Shown here piece after piece: positions 5,549 to 13,027 of a DNA stretch of 13,027 bases. This DNA comes from CAZQCJ01 sp964591885. GTDB lineage: Bacteria > Patescibacteriota > Microgenomatia > PFEM01 > JAPLYW01. How positions within the stretch are numbered: the stretch's first letter is position 1; every line of letters begins with the position of its first letter. A model generated the notes under the pieces. That model did not search any database. It had not been told where the DNA came from and worked only from the letters and a program-made list of their open reading frames with translations. A program made the position numbers and the translations under genes. The stretch lies in contig CAZQCJ010000052.1 in the NCBI GenBank assembly GCA_964591885.1, forward strand, positions 1-13,027. The letters are read 5' to 3'.

Positions 5549-6013
5549 TTAAGCACTTTCCGCAACAGCTTCTGCTTCGGTCTTAGCTGCTGTTTTAAGA
5601 GCTCCTCCTTCCTTTCGGCTTCCATATTTTGAACGGGCTTTTTGACGATTCTCCACACCAGCTAAATCGAACTTTCCTCTGACTAGATGGTATTTTACTC
5701 CTGGTAAATCCTGAACTCTACCACCCCTAACTAAGACAATTGCGTGTTCAACCAGATTATGCCCTTCACCTTGAATATAAGCAGTTACTTCTTGTTTATT
5801 AGAAAGTTTTACCCTGGCAACTTTTCTTAAAGCTGAGTTGGGTTTTTTCGGCACCATAGTTTTTACCAATAAAACTACACCGCGTTTCTGCGGATTGGCC
5901 GTAGTTATCATTCTCTGCTCACGAGTATTAAAACTTTTCCGCAAAGCAGTAGATCGGATTTTCTTCTTAATTTTTTTGCGACCTTTACGCACTAGCTGAT
6001 TAATCGTCGGCAT
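5549..6013 (-). CDS. rpsL: 30S ribosomal protein S12
   Basis: S12 lies at the decoding centre and helps monitor codon-anticodon pairing. The protein has 154 residues, against 124 in E. coli and 138 in B. subtilis. It has a basic N-terminal insert (GRKKIKKKIR, 11-20) and an Ala/Glu/Lys-rich tail (about 138-154). Core motifs are present: PTINQLVRKG, NPQKRGV, PKKPNSALRK (55-64), GEGHNL (82-87) and GGRVQDLPGV (97-106). K56 matches E. coli K42, and D102 matches D88, the usual methylthiolation site. The residue matching K87 is Gln (Q101). The common CTRV after QKRGV is replaced by VLLV. The gene starts 27 nt after rpoC with no Shine-Dalgarno. A five-codon reading frame (ATGGTAAAATTCTAA) ends 3 nt before the ATG and might allow coupling by reinitiation. 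Confidence 0.98.
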   Translation of the reverse strand: MPTINQLVRKGRKKIKKKIRSTALRKSFNTREQRMITTANPQKRGVVLLVKTMVPKKPNSALRKVARVKLSNKQEVTAYIQGEGHNLVEHAIVLVRGGRVQDLPGVKYHLVRGKFDLAGVENRQKARSKYGSRKEGGALKTAAKTEAEAVAESA

Positions 6014-6040
6014 AGGTTAGAATTTTACCATAATCGCTTC

Positions 6041-9000
6041 TTAACTTTCAATCTTCGCTCTTTCGGGGGTAACGGGGATGAGACGTCCAATAATCACATT
6101 TTCCTTAAGACCAATAAGTTTATCTTCCTTTCCTTCCAAAGAAGCATTAGTTAAAATGTTCGTTGTTTCTTGAAAAGAAGCTGCCGAAAGCCAGGAATCA
6201 GTATATAAAGAAACTCTCGTTAAACCCAAAATAACAACCTGGGCTGTGGCTGGTTCACCACCCTCAGCTAAAATTCGAGCGTTTTCTTCTTCAAATCTAG
6301 CCTTACTAACAAATTCTCCTGCTAATAAAGCTGTATCACCTGAAGTTTCCAACCGGACTTTATCACTCATGCGCCGAGCAATAATTTCAAAATGCTTGTC
6401 ATGAATAGGAATTCCTTGAGATTCATAAACAGCCTGAAGTTCTTCAATCAAATATTCCTGAGCCGCCTGTAAACCACGTATCTGCAAAATATCTTTGATG
6501 TCTAAAACCCCAGCGGCTAACTGCGTCCCAGCTCCGACTAATTGTCCGTCTTCAACATTTAATTTACTTGTTAAGGGTATCAAATATTCCTTTTCTTCTA
6601 TTGGTTTACTGGTTGTTTTAATTCTAACTTTGTAACCGTCTTCTGTTTCATCAACACTGACTTTACCGGCAATTTCTGCTAAAGGGGAAACTAATTTTGG
6701 TAATCTTGCTTCAAAAATTTCTTCCACCCTGGGTAAACCTTGAGTCACATCAGAAACAATAATGCCCCCAAAGTGTTTTGTCCTTAATGTCAATTGAGTC
6801 CCAGGTTCACCAATAGATTGAGCTGCCAAAACACCGACTGGAGTACCGATTTCCGCCATTTTTTTACTTCCTGTATCCCAACCGTAACAAGCAGCACAAA
6901 TACCGTAACGCGATTCACAAGTCAAGGGTGAACGAACCATCACCTTCATAATATTATGACGTTCCAAAAGACCAACATTTTCTTCAGTAATTAATTCTCC
7001 TCTTTTTAATAAAATTTTCTTTGTTTTAGGATCAACAACCGGCGCAGCTAAAACCCGGCCTTTAACTCTTTCAAAAAACCTCTCTGCCCTTTTCTTGCCC
7101 TTCTCACGGCTAATAAGAAGACCATTTTTAGTTTTACAGTCTTCTTCTCTTAAAATTAAATCATGGACAGCATCTACCAAGCGGCGGGTTAAATAACCAG
7201 CGTCAGAAGTTTTCAAAGCAGTGTCAGCTAAACCCTTTCTTGAGCCGCGGGCCGAAGTTACATATTCAAAAACAGAAAGTCCTTCTCGATAATTGGACTT
7301 AATCGGTAATTCAACAATCCTCCCCAAAGGATCAACCACTAACCCTTGCATCGCTGAAAGCTGTTTTACTTGGTCTTTTGAAGCCCGCCCTAACCCCGCA
7401 TCAATAATTAAACGGATACTATTTTCCTTTTCAAACTGATCCCAAGTTAAATCAGCTAGTTCATCAGCTGTATCCCGCCAAATTTCTTGAGTCAAACGCT
7501 TTTTTTCCTCTCCAGTGATTAAACCTTCGGCAAGATTATGCTCTAACTGATCGACCTTCTTGTTTGATTCTTTGATAAATTCCTCTTTGCCTGAATAAAG
7601 CTTACAGTCAAAAATTCCCACCGATAAACCCGATTGGGTTGAAAAATAAAAACCCAGATTTTTCAAATCGTCAATTAACTTAACCACTCTTTCTTTATCA
7701 CAAATCTGAAGAGCGCGAGTAACTAGAGCCTGGATAGTTCTTTGGCGAACATTATCATTAATAAAACCAAGTTCCTGAGGTAAAATTTCATTGAAGATAA
7801 GGCGCCCGATAGTCGTTTCTACTATCTTTTTATCAAGGTAAATTTTCATTAGTTGCCTTAGCTCTAATTTACCTTCCTGATAAGCGAGCATTGCCTCCTG
7901 TGAATTAGCAAAAACCGTAGGGAATAATTCTGATCGGCTGTCAATTGAAGTTAAATAATAACAACCTAAAGCCATTTCCTTATCAGGAATAGCTACTGGT
8001 GAACCATCAGCTGGCTTTAAAAGATTATTATCTGACCTCAAATAATTAGCTGCTTCTTCCTGGGCTTTTTTACCTAAAGGGATATGAACCGCCATTTGGT
8101 CACCATCAAAATCAGCATTATAGCCTTTACAAACACAGGGATGAACCCGAAGCGCATTCCCCTCAACCAAGATTGGGTAAAAAGCCTGAAAGCCAAGCTT
8201 ATGAAGAGTCGGGGCTCGATTAAGCAAAACTAAATGTTTTTTAGTAATTTTTTCTAAGATGTCAAAAACTTCTGGCGGACGATGTTCTAAAGTATACTTA
8301 GCGCTTTTAACATTCGGAGCTATTCCCGATAAAATCAATTCCCTTAAAACAAAAGGCTTAAACATTTCCAAAGCCATTTCTTTTGGTAAACCGCACTGAG
8401 TTAACTTTAATTCTGGGCCAACAACAATAACCGAACGGCCAGAATAATCAACCCTTTTCCCTAAAAGGTTCTGACGGAAACGTCCTTGTTTCCCTCTTAA
8501 AATATCAGAGAGACAGCGGGAAGATTTAACCTGACGACGCAAGCGTTGGATAGGGCTCTTAGAAACATCAATTAAACTATCAACCGCTTCCTGCAACATT
8601 CTTTTTTCGTTTCTCAGAATAATTTGGGGAGCCCCTAAATCAATCAAGTGTTTCAAGCGATTATTACGATTTATTACCCGACGATAAAGATCATTTAAAT
8701 CACTAGTCGCAAAACGACCCCCAGCCAGTTGAACCATTGGTCGTAAATCAGGAGGAATAACCGGCAAAACCTGCAAAATTATCCAAGCGGGATTAACTCC
8801 TGCTTTTTTCATCCCTTCAATTAAAATCAACCTTTTGGTGGCTTTAATATGCCGAGCCCCGGTGCTTTCTTTTACTTCCTGACGAAGTTCCACTAAAAGT
8901 TTCTCCAAATCAAGATTCTTAATCACCTCTAAAAGAACTTCCGCTCCCATTCCAACTTTCAAAAAAGACAAACCCCGCACAGCTGACAGCCGAAAATATT

Positions 9001-9739
9001 CTTCTTCAGTCAAAAGACTTAACTCTTTAATTCTCTGGATTAAGTCTAAAAGATTCTTGTTTTTCTCTTGAATTTTCTCTTTTTCCAAAACCAACTCATC
9101 TCTTAACCCTTGAATCTTCTGCTTACCTCTTAACTTTAATTCTTCACAAGCCAGTAGTTGCTGTTCTTTGTTTTTGATTTTTTTTCTGGTCTGCTCAATT
9201 TCCTTTATGATGTCTTTTTCAATCTTTTTAACTTGAGCTTCTAAGTTTTTCTCAAGAATAGCTGTTTCTTCAACTCCCTCTTTTTCTATTTTTTTAACAA
9301 TTTCTTTTTTCTTTTTTTGGTCAACTTGAACAACTAAATATTGAGCAAAGTAAACAACAGATTCTAAATCACGTGGAGAAATATCTAAGAGTAAGGAAAG
9401 CTTAGAAGGCGCTCCTTTAAAATACCAAATATGAGCTGCTGGGGCAGCTAAATTAATATGACCCATACGTTCACGACGAACACGTGATTGAGCTACTTCA
9501 ACACCACAACGATCACAAATGATACCACGATAACGAATCCCTTTATATTTCCCGCAGTAACACTCCCAATCTTTGGTCGGACCAAAAATACGCTCACAAA
9601 ACAAACCATCTTTTTCTGGTTTTAAGGTTCGATAATTAATTGTTTCAGGCTTAACAACTTCACCTTTTGACCAAGAAAGAATCGTCTCTGGAGAAGCTAA
9701 TTTAATCTTTAAGCGAGAAAAATCAATAACTTTATCCAT
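6041..9739 (-). CDS. rpoC: RNA polymerase subunit beta'
   Basis: The beta' subunit, 1232 residues, compared with 1199 in B. subtilis and 1407 in E. coli. The N-terminal zinc site is C60, C62, C75, C78. A charged, coiled-coil-like insert occupies about 141-240. The conserved body resumes with PPDLRPMVQLAGGRFATSDLNDLYRR and GKQGRFRQNLLGKRVDYSGRS. The catalytic loop NADFDGDQ is at 541-548 (Asp543, 545, 547 hold the active-site magnesium). The bridge helix is near 816-855, with REGLSVFEYV and RKGLADTALKT. The second zinc site is C868, C941, C948, C951. The trigger loop begins near 971 (AAQSIGEPGTQLTLRTKHFGG); His989 matches E. coli H936, but the preceding residue is Lys instead of the usual Phe. 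The ATG overlaps the end of rpoB by 8 nt (ATGGATAA), so translation is probably coupled. Confidence 0.99.
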   Translation of the reverse strand: MDKVIDFSRLKIKLASPETILSWSKGEVVKPETINYRTLKPEKDGLFCERIFGPTKDWECYCGKYKGIRYRGIICDRCGVEVAQSRVRRERMGHINLAAPAAHIWYFKGAPSKLSLLLDISPRDLESVVYFAQYLVVQVDQKKKKEIVKKIEKEGVEETAILEKNLEAQVKKIEKDIIKEIEQTRKKIKNKEQQLLACEELKLRGKQKIQGLRDELVLEKEKIQEKNKNLLDLIQRIKELSLLTEEEYFRLSAVRGLSFLKVGMGAEVLLEVIKNLDLEKLLVELRQEVKESTGARHIKATKRLILIEGMKKAGVNPAWIILQVLPVIPPDLRPMVQLAGGRFATSDLNDLYRRVINRNNRLKHLIDLGAPQIILRNEKRMLQEAVDSLIDVSKSPIQRLRRQVKSSRCLSDILRGKQGRFRQNLLGKRVDYSGRSVIVVGPELKLTQCGLPKEMALEMFKPFVLRELILSGIAPNVKSAKYTLEHRPPEVFDILEKITKKHLVLLNRAPTLHKLGFQAFYPILVEGNALRVHPCVCKGYNADFDGDQMAVHIPLGKKAQEEAANYLRSDNNLLKPADGSPVAIPDKEMALGCYYLTSIDSRSELFPTVFANSQEAMLAYQEGKLELRQLMKIYLDKKIVETTIGRLIFNEILPQELGFINDNVRQRTIQALVTRALQICDKERVVKLIDDLKNLGFYFSTQSGLSVGIFDCKLYSGKEEFIKESNKKVDQLEHNLAEGLITGEEKKRLTQEIWRDTADELADLTWDQFEKENSIRLIIDAGLGRASKDQVKQLSAMQGLVVDPLGRIVELPIKSNYREGLSVFEYVTSARGSRKGLADTALKTSDAGYLTRRLVDAVHDLILREEDCKTKNGLLISREKGKKRAERFFERVKGRVLAAPVVDPKTKKILLKRGELITEENVGLLERHNIMKVMVRSPLTCESRYGICAACYGWDTGSKKMAEIGTPVGVLAAQSIGEPGTQLTLRTKHFGGIIVSDVTQGLPRVEEIFEARLPKLVSPLAEIAGKVSVDETEDGYKVRIKTTSKPIEEKEYLIPLTSKLNVEDGQLVGAGTQLAAGVLDIKDILQIRGLQAAQEYLIEELQAVYESQGIPIHDKHFEIIARRMSDKVRLETSGDTALLAGEFVSKARFEEENARILAEGGEPATAQVVILGLTRVSLYTDSWLSAASFQETTNILTNASLEGKEDKLIGLKENVIIGRLIPVTPERAKIES

Positions 9740-12700
9740 TTTTCAACTCCTCTTTTAACTCTTCTTTTTTTAAATCATTTTTTTCTGCTTTTGTCTCTGT
9801 TTCTGCTTTTGTCTCATCTTCACCGTTCGGCGATTCAATCGCCCCAATAGGGATAATATCTAAAGATAAACTATTAAGTTCTTTAACCAAAACTTTAAAG
9901 GATTCGGGGACAGTTGATTCTGGAACTTCATCACCTTTAACAATGGCTTCAAACGTTTTTGCTCGACCAACAACATCATCACTTTTAACTGTTAGCATCT
10001 CCTGTAAAGTATGGGCTCCACGATGAGCCTCTAAAGCCCAGACTTCCATTTCGCCTAAACGCTGACCACCCATTTGGGCTTTTCCTCCTAATGGCTGCTG
10101 TGTTACCAAAGAATAAGGACCAGTCGAACGCGCATGAACTTTATCTTCAACCATGTGAACCAATTTAAGAATATAAGCAACACCAACTAAGGTTTTCTCT
10201 TTAAAAAGTTCACCGGTATAGCCGTCACGAAGATTAATTTTGCCATCAACTGGCAAATCTGCTTTTGCTAACTCAGCCATCACTTGGTCTTCCTTAATCT
10301 TTTCAAAAACCGGGACAGCCAATTTATAACCAAGCTTGGAGGCAGCCCAACCTAAATGAGCCTCAAATAATTGGCCTAAATTCATTCTGGCTAGAACCGA
10401 TAAAGAAGAAATAATAATGTCAACCGGAGTTCCATCAGGTAAAAAGGGCATGTCAGTTTCCGGAATAACCTTGGAAATAACTCCTTTATTACCATGACGG
10501 CCAGCTACTTTATCACCAACCATAATTTTCCTTACTTGAGCTACTCTGATGATAACTTTTTTAATGGCTCCGGCTTCCAATTCATCACCTTTATCTCTGT
10601 CAAGGATTTGAACATCAATTACCGTTCCCCCTTCGCCGTGTGGAACTCGTAAAGAGGTATCTTTAACCTCCCTGGCTTTTTCCCCAAAAATAGCTCTTAA
10701 TAAACGCTCTTCCGCCGTTAATTCAGTCTCACCTTTGGGGGCAATTTTACCGACCAGGATGTCATTCGGACCAACCTCACTCCCCACAATTACAATACCG
10801 TCTTCAGCCAAAGACGATAAGTCACTTTCTGAAACATTGGGAATATCTCGTGTTAATTCTTCCGGACCAAGCTTTGTTTCTACAACTGAAGTTTCATATT
10901 CTTCAATATTAATTGAGGTTAAAATATCCTCTTTAACCAAACGATCAGAAACAACAATGGCATCTTCATAACCCAAACCCTGAAAAGCACAATAAGCAAT
11001 AATTAAATTACGACCTAAAGCCAATTCTCCTTTTTCACAGGAAGGCCCATCAATCAAAAGATCACCAGCCTTAACTACCTCACCAACTTTAACTAAGGGC
11101 TTTTGTAAAAAACAGGTTCCGTTAGGATTAGTTCGCCTAAATTTAGTCAGAAAATAAGTTTCTTTATTGCCGTCAATTTTAATTTCTTCTGTGTCAAGAA
11201 TATCTTTTTTCTTACGGCTGTTTTTAATTTTCAAAACAATTTTTTCGGCATCAGCATAAATAACTTTTCCGTCATGACGTGACTGAACAACATGCTTCAT
11301 GGCTTTAGCAATATTTGTTTCCATACCAGTTCCTACTAGAGGAGCTTCTGGTTTAATTAAAGGGACAGCTTGACACTGCATATGCGTTCCCATTAAAGCT
11401 CGAGCTGGCATATCATGATCTAAAAAAGGAATTAATGAAGCCGAACTTCCAAAAACTTGTAAAGGACTTATCTCAATTAATTCTACTTTTTCTACCGGGG
11501 ACTCCAGAAGCTCACTTCCAAATCTTATCGGCACCCAGGAATCAATAATAAAACCCTGCTTGTCAATGTTCACCCCAGCGTGAGTAATATGAAATTTCTG
11601 TTCGTCATCACTGGCTAAATAAACGATTTTATCCGTTACTTTCATTTTCGTTTTACCGCCATTTTTCACTGCTTCAACTTTAAAATAGGGAGTTTCCAAA
11701 AAACCATACTCATTAACCCTGGCATATAAAGTTAAATAAGTTACCAAACCAATATTAGGTCCTTCCGGAGTCCGAACTGGACAAATACGGCCATATTGCG
11801 AATAATGAATATCGCGGATAGAAAAAGAGGCCCGCTCGCGCGTAATACCGCCAGAACCCATGACTGAAATTCTCCGCAGATTATCAATCTCTGATAAAAG
11901 ATTTGTCTGGTCCAAAATAGTTGAAAGCTGATTACTACGGAAAAATTCATTAATAGAAGAAACCAACAAGCGGGCGTTAATCAAACGTGAAGAAGAAACA
12001 CCTTCCTCAGGCGAAAAAAGACTCATCTTTTCTTTAATCGCTCTTTCCAGTCTTAAGAAACCAATACGAAAAGGGCCTTCAATTAACTGTTCGCCAACTC
12101 TTTTTATTCTTCGATTAGCTAAATGGTCAATATCGTCAATTTTCCCTTCATTATTATGAAGTTTAATTAAATATTTAATAATCGCCACCAAATCTTCTTT
12201 TTTCAAAACCCATCCTTCAGATCCCTCATCAACTTTCAAACCCAAGCGTTTATTAATCTTGTAACGACCGATTCTTCCTAAATTGTAACGTCGCCGATTA
12301 AAAAACATGTTTTCTATCAATTCCTGGGCATTTTCTATAACCACCGGCTCACCGGGTCTTAATTTCTGATAAAATTCAATCAAAGCTTCTTGGGTACTTT
12401 TAGTTGAATCTTTTTCTATTGTTGGTAAAAGAAAATCATGGCTTTTTTTCTCATCAGCAAACTCCTTTAAAATTTCCTCATCAGTAGAAAGTCCAAAAAC
12501 ACGCAATAAGGTTGTCATCGTAAATTTTCGCCGACGGTCAACCCGAACATTAATAACATTATTGCGATTAACCATTATTTCCAACCAAGAACCATGAAGA
12601 GGCCTAACGTCAGCCAAATAGAGCATCCGGCCAGAAGCTCGATCAACTTCCCCGGAAAAAAAGACGCCGGGTGAACGGCTCAATTGATTAACAATGGCTC

Positions 12701-13027
12701 TTTCAACACCATTAACAATAAAAGTCCCCACTTGAGTCATGTGGGGAATATCACCTAAGAAAACTTTTTGCTTGGTTTTCTTGCCGGTTTTTTTATTTAA
12801 TAAAGTCGCCTCAACTTTTAGGGGCCGATCATAAGTCAAGCCCTTATTAAGAGCTTGAGTAATTGAGTGGCGGGGATCAGTAAAAGTTGGATTTTCCAAA
12901 TGGAGTTCCCAATTCTTACCAGTAAAATCAGTAATCGGAGAAATCTCTTCTATGGCTTGACGGATTCCTTTATCCAAAAACCACTGATAAGATTCTCGCT
13001 GAACCGCAAGTAAATCGATCTGTGGTA
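9732..13027 (-). CDS. rpoB: RNA polymerase subunit beta, 5' end outside the window
   Basis: The beta subunit. The frame stays open through the right edge: 17 codons upstream of a TTG at 12975-12977 read PQIDLLAVQRESYQWFLDKG, matching the conserved beta N-terminus (compare SSYQWFLDEGL in B. subtilis). The TTG is therefore internal, and about 20-30 residues lie beyond the window. Residues below are counted from that TTG. Active-centre residues are kept: R526, E671-D672, K823, K831, R864 and H948 (E. coli R678, E813-D814, K1065, K1073, R1106, H1237). Family blocks include GSGGITRERASF, RTPEGPNIGLV, GDKVAGRHGNKGVIS, QPLGGKAQMGGQR and GEMEVWALEA. Unusual changes occur in the rifampicin region (348-377) and near the NTP site (532-535 and 857-863). 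The C-terminus carries a charged tail (about 1053-1081). No large lineage insertions are seen. Confidence 0.99.
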   Translation of the reverse strand, partial: PQIDLLAVQRESYQWFLDKGIRQAIEEISPITDFTGKNWELHLENPTFTDPRHSITQALNKGLTYDRPLKVEATLLNKKTGKKTKQKVFLGDIPHMTQVGTFIVNGVERAIVNQLSRSPGVFFSGEVDRASGRMLYLADVRPLHGSWLEIMVNRNNVINVRVDRRRKFTMTTLLRVFGLSTDEEILKEFADEKKSHDFLLPTIEKDSTKSTQEALIEFYQKLRPGEPVVIENAQELIENMFFNRRRYNLGRIGRYKINKRLGLKVDEGSEGWVLKKEDLVAIIKYLIKLHNNEGKIDDIDHLANRRIKRVGEQLIEGPFRIGFLRLERAIKEKMSLFSPEEGVSSSRLINARLLVSSINEFFRSNQLSTILDQTNLLSEIDNLRRISVMGSGGITRERASFSIRDIHYSQYGRICPVRTPEGPNIGLVTYLTLYARVNEYGFLETPYFKVEAVKNGGKTKMKVTDKIVYLASDDEQKFHITHAGVNIDKQGFIIDSWVPIRFGSELLESPVEKVELIEISPLQVFGSSASLIPFLDHDMPARALMGTHMQCQAVPLIKPEAPLVGTGMETNIAKAMKHVVQSRHDGKVIYADAEKIVLKIKNSRKKKDILDTEEIKIDGNKETYFLTKFRRTNPNGTCFLQKPLVKVGEVVKAGDLLIDGPSCEKGELALGRNLIIAYCAFQGLGYEDAIVVSDRLVKEDILTSINIEEYETSVVETKLGPEELTRDIPNVSESDLSSLAEDGIVIVGSEVGPNDILVGKIAPKGETELTAEERLLRAIFGEKAREVKDTSLRVPHGEGGTVIDVQILDRDKGDELEAGAIKKVIIRVAQVRKIMVGDKVAGRHGNKGVISKVIPETDMPFLPDGTPVDIIISSLSVLARMNLGQLFEAHLGWAASKLGYKLAVPVFEKIKEDQVMAELAKADLPVDGKINLRDGYTGELFKEKTLVGVAYILKLVHMVEDKVHARSTGPYSLVTQQPLGGKAQMGGQRLGEMEVWALEAHRGAHTLQEMLTVKSDDVVGRAKTFEAIVKGDEVPESTVPESFKVLVKELNSLSLDIIPIGAIESPNGEDETKAETETKAEKNDLKKEELKEELKNG
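9747..9753 (-). promoter_or_regulatory. rpoC ribosome binding site inside rpoB
   Basis: AGAGGAG lies in the last codons of rpoB with 7 nt between GGAG and the rpoC ATG. This supports the chosen rpoC start and translational coupling across the 8-nt overlap. Confidence 0.85.
9782..9815 (-). repeat. 16-bp direct repeat in the rpoB tail
   Basis: TTTCTGCTTTTGTCTC (plus strand) occurs at 9782-9797 and again at 9800-9815, period 18 bp. It encodes the repeated ETKAET of the beta C-terminal tail. The exact nucleotide identity suggests recent slippage duplication of an in-frame six-codon unit. Confidence 0.8.

Noticed and set aside
12975..12977. TTG as the start codon of rpoB
   Set aside because: The frame stays open for 17 more codons to the window edge and these encode the conserved beta N-terminus, so this codon is an internal Leu.
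1..13027. Alternative genetic code (TGA as Gly), as in some CPR lineages
   Set aside because: All large genes lack internal TGA, and tuf ends with TGA exactly where EF-Tu homology ends, so TGA is a stop.

Overview
The window is an AT-rich bacterial segment carrying the end of the RNA polymerase operon and the str-type translation cluster. On the minus strand, in transcription order, it reads rpoB (5' end outside the window), rpoC, rpsL, rpsG, fusA, tuf, rpsJ. On the plus strand at the left end are two small membrane-anchored, Pro/Thr-rich proteins that converge on rpsJ. The style points to Candidate Phyla Radiation bacteria (Patescibacteria), most likely a Microgenomates-type lineage: compact gene packing, P/T-rich stalk proteins, a soluble domain with the APYNFP signature that I recall from CPR hypothetical proteins, and a divergent but intact core polymerase. 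TGA ends both tuf and the second small ORF, so the code is standard, which argues against Gracilibacteria/Absconditabacteria. The lineage call is inference.

Layout, right to left: rpoB and rpoC overlap by 8 nt; rpsL follows after 27 nt and rpsG after 5 nt. A strong intrinsic terminator then separates this four-gene unit from fusA. fusA, tuf and rpsJ each have their own upstream gap of 70-165 bp. tuf has a near-consensus promoter (TTTACA, 17 bp, TATAAT) and a good Shine-Dalgarno sequence. fusA and rpsJ lack a Shine-Dalgarno and instead share an almost identical 35-nt leader that runs into the start codon. The same leader precedes the first small plus-strand ORF, behind a TTGACA-17-TAAAAT promoter. 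Degenerate copies of its core are stacked in tandem in the fusA-tuf gap, where they overlap the tuf promoter. This shared leader family is the most unusual signal in the window.

Functionally, the minus-strand genes make the catalytic core of RNA polymerase, three 30S proteins (S12, S7, S10) and the two main elongation GTPases. Catalytic residues are intact throughout. Several positions that are normally near-invariant differ: RpoB residues in the rifampicin pocket and around the NTP site, one RpoC trigger-loop residue, and the S12 residue linked to streptomycin resistance (K87 to Q). rpsJ ends 1 nt from the convergent plus-strand gene and no S10-operon partner follows it in the window.
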